The notes under the pieces: model-generated | Database searches by the model: none | Seen by the model: only the letters and a program-made list of their open reading frames with translations | What the model was told of the DNA's origin: nothing | Made by a program: the position numbers and the translations under genes | From: Sulfurovaceae bacterium | GTDB taxonomy: Bacteria > Campylobacterota > Campylobacteria > Campylobacterales > Sulfurovaceae | Length of the DNA stretch: 32,336 bases | Assembly (NCBI GenBank): GCA_029933395.1 | Contig: JAOZOG010000003.1 | Span: forward strand, 1-32,336 | Direction: 5' to 3' | Part shown: positions 23,443 to 31,546 of the stretch, one piece after another | How positions within the stretch are numbered: the first letter of the stretch is position 1 | How the letters are laid out: the number at the start of each line of letters is the position of its first letter

Positions 23443-24155
23443 TGGGCGACAGTGCAGTGATCGTGATAGAGGAGCTCAACAAGCATTTCAGGAGCGGAGA
23501 GGCTGTGACGCAGGTTCTTCGTGATATCAATCTGCAGATCGATGCAGGCGAGTGTATCGTTCTCAAGGGTGTCAGCGGAAGCGGAAAGACAACACTTCTT
23601 TCAATTATCGCAGGAATGGACCGTCCCAGCAGTGGAAAAGTGTTGGTGGAAGGGGAGCCGATCAGTAAGCTGCCTGACCTGCATATTTCACATTTCAGGG
23701 CACGAAAAATCGGGATGATCTTCCAGCATTTCAACCTCTTCGAGCATTTGACGGCATTCGAAAATGTGATGATTCCACTCATTCCTGTCGGCCTGAAAAT
23801 GGATGAGGTCAACCAGAAAGTGACATCGAGCTTGAAGTTGGCTAATATTTATCACAAAGCCCAAAGTCCGGCAGGACGGCTCTCCGGAGGGGAGAAGCAG
23901 CGGGTGGCCATCGCCCGTGCGCTGGCTTCCGATCCGGATATCATCCTCTGCGATGAACCCACTGCGAATTTGGATCGGGAAAACTCTCTGAAATTCATCG
24001 AAATACTCTCGCAGCTTCACGAGATGGGGAAGACGATCGTAGTAGCGACCCATGATCCCCTCTTCGACGAACTGCCTTTTGACAGCAGAATGGTACCGAT
24101 AGAGGATGGATCGCTGTTGGATGGGCGCACCGAAAATCCATCCGCAAAATCCTAA
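23439..24155 (+). CDS. LolD/MacB-type ABC transporter ATPase
   Basis: The 238-residue ABC ATPase has Walker A GVSGSGKTT, a Q-loop in MIFQHFNLF, signature LSGGEKQRVAIARAL, Walker B IILCDEPTANLD and the His switch in VVATHDP. The signature and the x-FNL-F-HLTAFENV stretch are those of the LolD/FtsE/MacB group. Its start overlaps the permease stop by four bases (ATGA), so the two form one transporter. It is distinct from NosF. Confidence 0.93.
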   Translation: MMGDSAVIVIEELNKHFRSGEAVTQVLRDINLQIDAGECIVLKGVSGSGKTTLLSIIAGMDRPSSGKVLVEGEPISKLPDLHISHFRARKIGMIFQHFNLFEHLTAFENVMIPLIPVGLKMDEVNQKVTSSLKLANIYHKAQSPAGRLSGGEKQRVAIARALASDPDIILCDEPTANLDRENSLKFIEILSQLHEMGKTIVVATHDPLFDELPFDSRMVPIEDGSLLDGRTENPSAKS

Positions 24156-24164
24156 AGGGGCGAC

Positions 24165-25133
24165 GTGAACGAGATACTCTTGAGCAATCAGGTCATCGTT
24201 TACCTGCTGAGTGAATCGGTTCTGTTTGGGTTGCTGCTCATTGCTTTTGTCATCATACTGGGCATACTGGCCAAATGGGACTTTGGCAGCTACTCAGAGC
24301 AGCAGTTTCGTCTGGAGCGTCGTGCTTATCTGGTGATGACGATTCTCCTCTTTGCTTTTGTGGTCAAATTTCTGCTTCTGATATATTTTGTTTTCACGAT
24401 TGACAACCTTTCCGTGCTGGTGCCCGGTGCCATGTGCGCTGCGGGAGTTATCTCCGCCAATGATTACGGTATGCCGCTGCTTTTTCTCAAGCTGCTCATT
24501 CTCTTTTTTCTACTGCTCTGGATGGCAGTCAACCGTTATGATCTAAGGGCCAAAAACTATCCGATTTTTCGCCTAAAATCGTGGCTGTTTATCGCCATTT
24601 TTCTCCTGATTGCCATTGAAACAGGGCTCGACTTTGCCTACTTCAGCCATATCGATATCCAAAAGCCCGTCAGTTGCTGCTCGACACTCTATGGGCAGAT
24701 GGAGGGTGCCAATCCGCTGCCTTTCGGGCTCAATACAACGACACTTTTGACCCTCTTCTATCTCCTCTATGCCGTAGTTGCAGGCGCACTGCTTTCCGGA
24801 CAGAGGGCGCTCTCTTTGGTAGCCAGCCTTTTGTTCGTCGTGATCGCCTACTACAGTGTCGTCTACTTCTTTGGCACCTATATTTATGAACTGCCTACCC
24901 ACAAGTGCCCTTTTTGTATGCTGCAAAAAGAGTATTACTATGTCGGCTATCTGGTCTGGGGAACGCTCTTTGGCGGAATCTATCTGGGAATGATCGCTTC
25001 TGCAATGGAGATCGGACTCAAGGTAGAGAGGGGCAGGGAACGGAAAGCGGCACTGATGCTGCTCAGTATTTTTGTGCTACTATGTACGGCGTATGTTGCG
25101 GTGTATTATCTGCGCAATGGTGTATTTCTATAA
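24165..25133 (+). CDS. Polytopic membrane protein with CxxC, unknown function
   Basis: The 322 residues have about eight hydrophobic helices. Cysteines stand out at loops: C91 in GAMCAAG, C171-C172 in PVSCCSTLYG, and C248-P-F-C251 in THKCPFCMLQKEYYYVGY. The last resembles the redox CxxC of VKOR/DsbB-like proteins or a membrane copper site. I do not recognise a named family. The start is GTG with AAAGGGG upstream. It sits between the LolD-type ATPase and a NosL-like gene, so a part in thiol or copper handling for NosZ is a reasonable guess only. Confidence 0.7.
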   Translation: MNEILLSNQVIVYLLSESVLFGLLLIAFVIILGILAKWDFGSYSEQQFRLERRAYLVMTILLFAFVVKFLLLIYFVFTIDNLSVLVPGAMCAAGVISANDYGMPLLFLKLLILFFLLLWMAVNRYDLRAKNYPIFRLKSWLFIAIFLLIAIETGLDFAYFSHIDIQKPVSCCSTLYGQMEGANPLPFGLNTTTLLTLFYLLYAVVAGALLSGQRALSLVASLLFVVIAYYSVVYFFGTYIYELPTHKCPFCMLQKEYYYVGYLVWGTLFGGIYLGMIASAMEIGLKVERGRERKAALMLLSIFVLLCTAYVAVYYLRNGVFL

Positions 25134-25148
25134 AATGTGGAGTAGAAA

Positions 25149-25652
25149 GTGAAAAAAATAGTACCGATCGCTCTTATCCTTTTGATGCTTGCTGTAATCG
25201 CTGTGATCTTTATCTCGATGGCCAAAGAGGACCAGCCCGTGACCATCGTGACAGGCAATACGGAGATGAAACCGCTGCCGATCAGATTCAACCATACCAA
25301 CGATCCGCAGTGTGCGATGCTGCTCAAGACGGACTACAATGCTGTCGAAGTGGCGATACCCGATGGCCGCACCTGGTTTTTCGATGATCCAGGCTGTATG
25401 ATTCTCTGGCTTGAGAAGAAACCCTTTCGGGATCAGGCAAAAATCTGGGTCCATACGATCGATACAGAAAAATGGATCGATGCCAGAAAAGCTCATTACG
25501 GCGTGACCGACAAGACAGAGATGCGCTATGGATTCGGGGCGAGAGAGCATGAAGAGAATGGTACAATCGACTTTGAAGAGATGCGTCTGAGGATGCTGCG
25601 CGGAGAGAACCTGACCAATCCGAAAATCCGAAAAAAACTTTTGGGAATTTAG
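25149..25652 (+). CDS. NosL-like membrane-anchored protein with reduced metal motif (copy 5)
   Basis: The 167 residues have an N-terminal anchor helix (about 4-24) and a domain that follows copy 1 closely: RTWFFDDPGCMILWLE against KVYKFDDIGCAVLWMD, and KWIDARKAHYGV against KWIDARKAKYTD. In place of MCERCKM it has PQC55-A-M57, so the first Cys is lost while the second Cys and the Met remain. The start is GTG. The stop abuts the SafE-like gene. It is likely a copper-binding or docking partner. Confidence 0.83.
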   Translation: MKKIVPIALILLMLAVIAVIFISMAKEDQPVTIVTGNTEMKPLPIRFNHTNDPQCAMLLKTDYNAVEVAIPDGRTWFFDDPGCMILWLEKKPFRDQAKIWVHTIDTEKWIDARKAHYGVTDKTEMRYGFGAREHEENGTIDFEEMRLRMLRGENLTNPKIRKKLLGI

Positions 25653-26453
25653 ATGAATTCGATAGATATCGTTTCGATCATTACGGTTGCTTTTTTGGGC
25701 TCCGTTGGTCACTGCATCGGAATGTGCGGTGGGATTATTGTCGCCTACAGCAGTACGAAGATCGATGGAAAATGGTCGAAATATGCACAATCCATTGCCC
25801 ACCTGATCTATTCCCTGGGCCGTATCACGACCTACACACTTTTGGGTGCGATCTTTGGTGCGATCGGCGGTGTCGTCTCTTTCAACAATATTGCCAACGG
25901 TACACTGACAATTGTCGCCGGAATCTTTATGATTCTCGCCGGCTTGTCACTGACGGGAAAGCTTTCATTTTTGACCCAGTTGGAGCACTCCTTTTCGGGG
26001 AGCCGCTGGTATCAGGAAGTTTTCCGACAGGTTTTGCGCTCGAAGTCCCTCTATAGTTTCTACATTCTGGGCCTCCTCAACGGCCTGCTCCCCTGTGGCC
26101 TTGTCTACTTCTTCGCGGTTACGGCAGCCAGTACGGGCAGTCCTCTGTGGGGCGCTTTCGTGATGCTGATCTTTGGTCTCAGCACCATACCGGCACTTTT
26201 CTCTCTGGGAATGTTTACGGGTATCTTTGCCAAAAGCGCTATGCGGAAGAGCATGATGAGCCTGGCAGCTATCGTGGTGATTATCTACGGTTTCTATACG
26301 ATCTACCGGGGGTATGATTTTATTATTCATCCGGATAAATCTCTCCTGAACTGCTGTGAAACTGATGGCGTAAACAGTGATGACAATCAGAGTAAACTGC
26401 CGAAATTTGAAAGAAGCTTGACGGTGCCGGAGCCCTCTACCGGAAAGCAATAG
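25653..26453 (+). CDS. SafE/TauE-like (DsbD_2/UreH-type) membrane protein
   Basis: The 266-residue protein has six helices. The first carries GHCIGMCGG (H20, C21, M24, C25), and the fourth region has NGLLPCGLVY (C148), the pair of motifs of the DsbD_2/UreH-like family often annotated as sulfite exporter TauE/SafE. Members are frequently linked with cytochrome oxidase and copper genes, and metal transport has been proposed. It ends the accessory block, starting right at the stop of the preceding gene. The C-terminal tail has a CC pair (LNCCETDG). Confidence 0.85.
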   Translation: MNSIDIVSIITVAFLGSVGHCIGMCGGIIVAYSSTKIDGKWSKYAQSIAHLIYSLGRITTYTLLGAIFGAIGGVVSFNNIANGTLTIVAGIFMILAGLSLTGKLSFLTQLEHSFSGSRWYQEVFRQVLRSKSLYSFYILGLLNGLLPCGLVYFFAVTAASTGSPLWGAFVMLIFGLSTIPALFSLGMFTGIFAKSAMRKSMMSLAAIVVIIYGFYTIYRGYDFIIHPDKSLLNCCETDGVNSDDNQSKLPKFERSLTVPEPSTGKQ

Positions 26454-26473
26454 TCTTTTTTTATCATTTTTTT

Positions 26474-26481
26474 GCTATAAT
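26474..26481 (+). promoter_or_regulatory. acpP extended -10
   Basis: TG at 26473-26474 region followed by C and TATAAT (26476-26481) is a perfect extended -10, behind a T-rich tract at 26457-26473 as is usual for Campylobacterota housekeeping promoters. The ribosome site AAGGAGAAG lies just before the ATG at 26516. Confidence 0.75.
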
Positions 26482-26515
26482 CGGCTGTAATTTTAACTCA
26501 ATTAAGGAGAAGTCA

Positions 26516-26749
26516 ATGGCATTATTTGATGATGTAAAAGAGGTAGTGGTAGAGCAGTTGAATGTGAGCCCGGATGAGGTAAAGGAAGAGTCCAAGTTTG
26601 TGGAAGATCTGGGTGCTGACAGCCTTGATGTTGTTGAATTGGTCATGGCGCTTGAAGAGAAATTTGATATCGAAATTCCTGACGATCAGGCTGAGAACAT
26701 CGCTACCGTAGCGGATGCCATCAAATTTATCGAAGAAAACAAAGACTAG
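26516..26749 (+). CDS. acpP: Acyl carrier protein
   Basis: The 77-residue acidic helical protein has the phosphopantetheine site GADSLDVVELVMALEE (S36). Length and sequence are typical. It carries growing fatty acyl chains for FabG, FabF and the other enzymes. It has its own strong promoter and is followed by two hairpins before fabF. Confidence 0.98.
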   Translation: MALFDDVKEVVVEQLNVSPDEVKEESKFVEDLGADSLDVVELVMALEEKFDIEIPDDQAENIATVADAIKFIEENKD

Positions 26750-26759
26750 ACAGAAGCGT

Positions 26760-26792
26760 TTCGAAACCTCTTCATTGAGAAGTGGTTTCGAA
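26760..26792 (+). other. Hairpin after acpP
   Basis: TTCGAAACC (26760-26768) pairs with GGTTTCGAA (26784-26792). Inside, CTTC pairs with GAAG around an ATTGA loop, so the stem is 13 bp with one T-T mismatch. No U-tract follows. It probably stabilises the abundant acpP mRNA or attenuates reading into fabF. Confidence 0.5.
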
Positions 26793-26817
26793 CAATCATC
26801 ATCGAAGTAGGTAGTCG

Positions 26818-26851
26818 CTAAAAATCCTTTCTGAAAACAGAGGGTTTTTAG
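26818..26851 (+). other. Second hairpin before fabF
   Basis: CTAAAAA (from 26818) pairs with TTTTTAG (to 26851), with an inner TCTG-AAAA-CAGA stem and CC/GG pairs between them. It lies 40 nt before the fabF start. Together with the preceding hairpin it could control relative acpP and fabF levels. Confidence 0.4.
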
Positions 26852-26891
26852 AGGTGACTTCTCGCAATTCAACCACATATTAGGAGCGCAC

Positions 26892-28109
26892 GTGAAAAGG
26901 GTAGTTGTAACAGGTATAGGGATGATCAATAGTCTTGGTTTGGATAAAGAGAGTTCGTTTCAGGCGATTATCGACGGCCAGTGTGGTATCAAAACCATAG
27001 AGTTGTTCGACCCGGAAAGATTTTCTGCCAGAATCGCAGGTGAGATCGCTGATTTTGACCCCTCCACAGTGATGGATGCCAAAGAGGTCAAAAAAGCGGA
27101 TCGTTTTATTCAGCTGGGCCTGAAGGCAGCGGCAGAAGCGATCGAAGATGCCAATCTTTCTGACGAGATCGATAAAGAGCGTTTTGGCGTCTCTTCTGCA
27201 TCGGGTATCGGCGGATTGCCGGCGATCGAGAAAAACTCTGTCATTTGTGACACGCGCGGCCCCCGAAGAATCTCTCCCTTTTTCATCCCCTCGGCCCTGG
27301 TCAATATGCTGGGCGGTTTTGTCTCCATCTACCATGGCCTCAAGGGACCGAATCTTTCGAGTGTGACAGCCTGTGCAGCGGGAACCCATGCGATCTCTGA
27401 AGCGACCAAGACGATTATGCTTGGCGGGGCAGACAGGATGCTGGTCGTCGGTGCCGAATCAGCGATCTGTGGTGCCGGTGTCGGCGGCTTTGCCGCAATG
27501 AAAGCACTGAGTACAAACAACGACGATCCAAAAGGTGCTTCCCGTCCCTTTGATGCCGACCGAAACGGCTTTGTTATGGGTGAAGGTGCCGGTGCACTGG
27601 TACTCGAAGAGTATGACGCTGCGGTTGCCAGAGGCGCAGAGATTTATGCGGAAGTGATCGGTTTTGGAGAGAGCGGTGATGCTAATCACATTACATCACC
27701 GGTGATGGAAGGCCCGCTTCGTGCGATCAAAGCGGCACTTGCAATGGCGGGCAACCCCAAAGTGGATTACATCAATGCCCATGGTACCAGCACGCCTGCC
27801 AATGACAAGAACGAAACGGCAGCAATCAAAGAGGCATTTGGTGGGAAAGAGAATTGTCCTCCGGTGAGTTCCATCAAGGGACAGATCGGGCACTGCCTCG
27901 GTGCAGCCGGTGCAATCGAAGCAATTGTAACACTGATGTCGATGAAGCGTGGAATTCTCCCCCCGACGATCAACTATACGACACCGGATCCAGCCTGTGA
28001 TCTCGACTATATTCCAAATGAAGCGAGAGAAATGGATGTCACAGTCGCGATGAGTAACTCATTTGGATTTGGCGGTACCAATGGTGTCGTTATTTTCAAA
28101 AAGCTTTAA
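26892..28109 (+). CDS. fabF: 3-oxoacyl-[acyl-carrier-protein] synthase II
   Basis: FabF condenses malonyl-ACP with acyl-ACP. The 405 residues carry the catalytic triad C161 (VTACAAGTH), H297 (NAHGTSTPAND) and H334 (GQIGHCLGAAGA), and end with SFGFGGTNG, all standard. The start is GTG with TAGGAGCG upstream. accA follows nine bases later, so the two form an operon. Confidence 0.97.
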   Translation: MKRVVVTGIGMINSLGLDKESSFQAIIDGQCGIKTIELFDPERFSARIAGEIADFDPSTVMDAKEVKKADRFIQLGLKAAAEAIEDANLSDEIDKERFGVSSASGIGGLPAIEKNSVICDTRGPRRISPFFIPSALVNMLGGFVSIYHGLKGPNLSSVTACAAGTHAISEATKTIMLGGADRMLVVGAESAICGAGVGGFAAMKALSTNNDDPKGASRPFDADRNGFVMGEGAGALVLEEYDAAVARGAEIYAEVIGFGESGDANHITSPVMEGPLRAIKAALAMAGNPKVDYINAHGTSTPANDKNETAAIKEAFGGKENCPPVSSIKGQIGHCLGAAGAIEAIVTLMSMKRGILPPTINYTTPDPACDLDYIPNEAREMDVTVAMSNSFGFGGTNGVVIFKKL

Positions 28110-28118
28110 GGGGTACTG

Positions 28119-29054
28119 ATGGCAACTTATCTTGATTTTGAAAGCCGTATCGAATCGATCCAGCAGGATATGGAGTCGGCAAAAGCAAGAGGAGATGAGC
28201 CTGCCGTAGAGATTCTCGAGAAGGATTTGGAAAAAGAGGTCCAGAAGACATACGGTTCCCTCAACGACTACCAGAAGCTTCAGCTTGCCCGACACCCGGA
28301 CCGTCCTTATGCGCTGGACTATATCCGCTTGATGATGGAGGATAGCTATGAGATTCATGGCGATCGTGCTTTCAGGGATGATCTTGCAATTGTCTGTTAT
28401 GTCGGATGGATCGATGGCGTCAAATGCATGGTGATTGGCGAACAGAAGGGGCGCGGGACCAAAAATAAGATCAGACGGAATTTCGGCATGCCCAATCCGG
28501 AAGGGTACCGCAAAGCACTGCGTGCTGTGAAGCTCGCCGAGAAGTTCGATATTCCCGTTCTCATGCTGATCGACACTCCGGGTGCCTACCCGGGGCTTGG
28601 CGCTGAAGAGCGCGGTCAGGGAGAAGCGATCGCACGCAATCTTTTCGAGCTTGCCAATATGAAGATCCCGATGGTCTCCATCGTGATCGGAGAAGGGGGA
28701 AGTGGCGGCGCACTCGCGATCGGTGTGGCAGACAGACTGGCGATGATGCGCTACTCTATATTTGCTGTCATCTCTCCGGAGGGTTGTTCCGCGATTCTCT
28801 GGAACGATCCCGCCAAAGTAGAGCAGGCAACCAAGGCGCTGAAGATCACGCCTGAGGACCTCTATGAGCATAAGCTGATCGACGAGATCCTTGATGAGCC
28901 GCTGATTGGAGCCCATCGCCATAAACAGGCTGCTGCCGAAGTGGTCAAGCACTATTTCCTTGACAGTGTCAAGCAGTTGAGGGAACTTTCACTGGAAGAA
29001 CTCCTGGAGAAACGCTATCAGAAACTTGTCTCCGTGGGGGCGTATACCGAATAA
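28119..29054 (+). CDS. accA: Acetyl-CoA carboxylase carboxyltransferase subunit alpha
   Basis: AccA with AccD transfers the carboxyl group from biotin to acetyl-CoA. The 311 residues have the family's helical N-terminus, then QLARHPDRPYALDYI, GDRAFRDD, GRGTKNKIRRNFGMPNPEGY, DTPGAYPG and the oxyanion region GEGGSGGALAIGVAD, ending with EGCSAILW and an alpha-helical tail. Length is typical. It closes the acpP-fabF-accA set. A CAGGGAT hairpin without a U-tract (29060-29081) follows. Confidence 0.97.
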   Translation: MATYLDFESRIESIQQDMESAKARGDEPAVEILEKDLEKEVQKTYGSLNDYQKLQLARHPDRPYALDYIRLMMEDSYEIHGDRAFRDDLAIVCYVGWIDGVKCMVIGEQKGRGTKNKIRRNFGMPNPEGYRKALRAVKLAEKFDIPVLMLIDTPGAYPGLGAEERGQGEAIARNLFELANMKIPMVSIVIGEGGSGGALAIGVADRLAMMRYSIFAVISPEGCSAILWNDPAKVEQATKALKITPEDLYEHKLIDEILDEPLIGAHRHKQAAAEVVKHYFLDSVKQLRELSLEELLEKRYQKLVSVGAYTE

Positions 29055-29125
29055 TCCAGCAGGGATTCACTCTCATCCCTGGACATTGTAATTGTTTCCA
29101 TTTTATTTTGGAATCATAAGGCTCT

Positions 29126-29241
29126 TTCAATGCCATTAAGTTAAGGTCTTTTGCCGGAATCGGAAGGCTTCGCCTCCGCTATTCGGGAGTACGCTCCCCG
29201 ATTCCCAGAGATCTATATGCCCTTAACTTAATGGTGTTGAA
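29126..29241. repeat. 116-nt nested inverted-repeat element (MITE-like or structured RNA)
   Basis: The outer arms CCATTAAGTTAAGG (29133-29146) and CCTTAACTTAATGG (29221-29234) are perfect complements, and with flanking bases the match extends to TTCAA/TTGAA (29126-29241; two mismatches). Inside, GGAATCGG (29156-29163) pairs with CCGATTCC (29198-29205), enclosing two small hairpins, GGAAGGC-TTC-GCCTCC-like (29162-29176) and GGGAG-TACG-CTCCC (29185-29198). The rest of the accA-dedA gap (29055-29276) holds only the accA hairpin and AT-rich sequence. Confidence 0.75.
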
Positions 29242-29276
29242 GTGCACCTCTAAAATCAAATCAAAAGAGTCTAACT

Positions 29277-29894
29277 ATGCATGAAATTGTCAATACGATC
29301 GTAGAACTTGTCGGAAGTATGGGGTATGGCGGTATCTTTATTCTGATGTTTTTGGAGAGCAGTTTTTTTCCTTTTCCCAGTGAAGTGGTCATGATCCCGG
29401 CAGGCTATCTGGCCTACAAAGGGGAGATGAACCTCTACATTGCCGTTCTTGCCGGTATATTGGGATCGGTTGCCGGCGCACTTTTTAACTACTATCTTGC
29501 AGTAAAATTTGGTCGAAAGTTTTTGATCAAGTATGGAAAATACTTCTTTTTCAAAGAGGAAAATCTGGACAAACTCGAAAAATTCTTTCAAAAACATGGT
29601 GAAATTTCAACATTTAACGGCCGCCTTATTCCCGGCGTACGGCAGTACATCTCGCTACCTGCCGGCCTCTCGAGGATGAACCTTTGGAAGTTCTCTTTTT
29701 ATTCTGCGCTGGGTGCCGGTATCTGGATCATTGTGCTGGTAGCACTGGGGTACTTTCTGGGCTCCAATGAAGCAATGATCAACCAATATTTGCATACAGC
29801 AACGATCATTGCACTGCTTTCAGTCCTCTTTATTACACTCTTTTATGTCATTCGGGCAAAGCGCAGAAGAGAGATTATAGAGGAGGAGATTTGA
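29277..29894 (+). CDS. DedA-family membrane protein
   Basis: The 205-residue protein has the DedA/VTT-domain layout: re-entrant region with LESSFFPFPSEVVMIPAGYLA (about 27-47), FNGRLIPGVRQYISLPAG (about 113-130) with the functional Arg residues, and a final helix with a basic tail. Many DedA proteins are now viewed as undecaprenyl-phosphate or phospholipid flippases. It overlaps the PAP2 gene by four bases (TTGA), and a PAP2 partner that removes phosphate from undecaprenyl diphosphate fits that role. Confidence 0.92.
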   Translation: MHEIVNTIVELVGSMGYGGIFILMFLESSFFPFPSEVVMIPAGYLAYKGEMNLYIAVLAGILGSVAGALFNYYLAVKFGRKFLIKYGKYFFFKEENLDKLEKFFQKHGEISTFNGRLIPGVRQYISLPAGLSRMNLWKFSFYSALGAGIWIIVLVALGYFLGSNEAMINQYLHTATIIALLSVLFITLFYVIRAKRRREIIEEEI

Positions 29895-30547
29895 TCAAAG
29901 AACTCTTTGCGGAGAACATAGAGCTCAAAATAGCACTGATTTCCGGTATCTTCTTTGTGCTTATTCTGCTCGATGTGATCAACGAGGGTGCACTTTTCCA
30001 TTTTGATACAGTCGTCCATCAATGGTCGTTGAACTGGCATACTCTGCTCGGAGACAAGATTGTTTTTGCTTTGACACATCTGGGGGACCTTGTAACGATG
30101 CTGATCTATTCTGTGCTGCTGACAGTTTTGATGTATAGAAAAAAAATGTGGAGAGAGATTCGTTTTTACTGGGTCGGCATGGTTGGGTCGGCAGCACTCT
30201 TCAGCGGGATCAAGGAGTTGGTCGGCCGTACCCGTCCGTCGAGTTTCATTGGTGAGTTTCATCAGCATGGCTACTCTTTTCCCTCGGGGCATTCGACGAT
30301 GTCGGTCACGTGGGCACTTTTGCTCTTTCTGATCTTCAGTCCGAGGGTACCCAGAGAGTATCTCTCATTGTTTACAATTTTTTGTCTATTCTTTCCGATG
30401 ATGATTATTTTCTCACGTATCTATCTGGGTGTTCACTACTTCAGTGATGTTGCAGGAGGGATGACATTGGGAATCTTCTGGGTGATGCTGGCTGCCTGGT
30501 ATTATGGCAGACATCCGTTTACCGCAAACACAGCTAACCCTTCATAA
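29891..30547 (+). CDS. PAP2-family membrane phosphatase
   Basis: The 218 residues have six helices with the full acid phosphatase signature: K108-x6-R115-P116 in KELVGRTRP, PSGH (131-134), and S175-R176-x5-H182-x3-D186 in SRIYLGVHYFSD. Substrates in the family include undecaprenyl diphosphate, phosphatidic acid and phosphatidylglycerophosphate. The start is TTG at 29891 with a strong AGGAGGAG site upstream; it overlaps the dedA stop. Coupling to dedA suggests lipid-carrier recycling. Confidence 0.92.
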   Translation: MIKELFAENIELKIALISGIFFVLILLDVINEGALFHFDTVVHQWSLNWHTLLGDKIVFALTHLGDLVTMLIYSVLLTVLMYRKKMWREIRFYWVGMVGSAALFSGIKELVGRTRPSSFIGEFHQHGYSFPSGHSTMSVTWALLLFLIFSPRVPREYLSLFTIFCLFFPMMIIFSRIYLGVHYFSDVAGGMTLGIFWVMLAAWYYGRHPFTANTANPS

Positions 30548-30556
30548 AGGAGAGAA

Positions 30557-31546
30557 GTGATACTGGCAGGAGATATCGGCGGCACTAAAACCAATCTGGC
30601 TCTTTATGCACAGATCGATGGCGGCCTTGTACTCAGGAGACAGCAGCAGTTCGCCAGCAGTGACTTTTCCACTCTGATCGAAGTGATCGATGCATTTTGG
30701 GAGGAGGGTGGAAGGGTTCAGCCTGCAGCCGCCTGCTTCGGTATTGCCGGTCCCGTCATCAATGGATATTGCCGCGCCACCAATCTTCCCTGGGAGATTG
30801 AAACATCGGAACTCCAGGGGTATCTCCATACGGCAAGTATTCGACTGATCAACGACCTCGAGGCAACCGCGTATGGGATGCTCTATTTGAAAAGAGAGGA
30901 GTTTGTTCAGCTGAATCCGGATGCAGCCATAGTTGACGGTAATTGTGCCGTAATTGCAGCGGGTACGGGGCTGGGTGAAGCGATGCTCTATTTCGATGGA
31001 TCGAGATACCACCCTATCGCTTCGGAAGGGGGGCACAGTGATTTTGCGCCTGTTACGGCACAGCAGGATGCGCTGCTGGCCTGGTTGAGAAAGCACTACC
31101 CCGACCATGTGAGCTACGAAAGAATACTCTCTGGCCCCGGGATCTATGCACTTTATGAATTCCTTCTTGAAAGCGGTTTTGCGCCGGAACCGCCCCGGAT
31201 GCAAAATATCTCTTCCGGAGAAGATCGCAGCGCAATGGTCAGCAGATGTGCTATCGAAGAGAAAGACCCCCTGTGCAGTGAAGTTTTGCGCCTCTTTGTG
31301 GAGATCTATGCTGCGGAGGCAGGCAACCTGGCACTCAAAACACTCTCTTTGGGCGGTCTCTATATCGGCGGCGGTATCGCACCCAAGATTCTGCCTTTCC
31401 TCGATGCAGACTCTTTTATGTCGAACTTTGTCCGAAAGGGTCGTTTCGAAAAGCTCCTCTCCTCAATGCAGGTCAAGATCTCACTTAATCCCGATACGGC
31501 ATTGCTCGGTGCGGCTCATTTTGCTGCTGATAAGAATAAAACTTAG
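30557..31546 (+). CDS. glk: Glucokinase
   Basis: The 329 residues match the E. coli Glk type: phosphate-binding LAGDIGGTKTNLAL at the N-terminus, CFGIAGPV, NDLEATAYG with catalytic Asp, IAAGTGLGEA and EGGHSDFAP, and GGGIAPKIL near the end. It phosphorylates glucose with ATP in the cytoplasm. The start is GTG with AAAGGAGAG upstream, nine bases after the PAP2 gene. Its TAG overlaps the end of the convergent helicase gene. In chemolithotrophic relatives Glk probably serves glycogen or storage sugar turnover. Confidence 0.94.
   Translation: MILAGDIGGTKTNLALYAQIDGGLVLRRQQQFASSDFSTLIEVIDAFWEEGGRVQPAAACFGIAGPVINGYCRATNLPWEIETSELQGYLHTASIRLINDLEATAYGMLYLKREEFVQLNPDAAIVDGNCAVIAAGTGLGEAMLYFDGSRYHPIASEGGHSDFAPVTAQQDALLAWLRKHYPDHVSYERILSGPGIYALYEFLLESGFAPEPPRMQNISSGEDRSAMVSRCAIEEKDPLCSEVLRLFVEIYAAEAGNLALKTLSLGGLYIGGGIAPKILPFLDADSFMSNFVRKGRFEKLLSSMQVKISLNPDTALLGAAHFAADKNKT

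Noticed and set aside
26490..26505. TTAAC-type repeat upstream of acpP
   Set aside because: The two half-sites (TTAAC and TTAAG) are nine and not eleven bases apart, and lie downstream of the -10, so the regulon architecture is not met.
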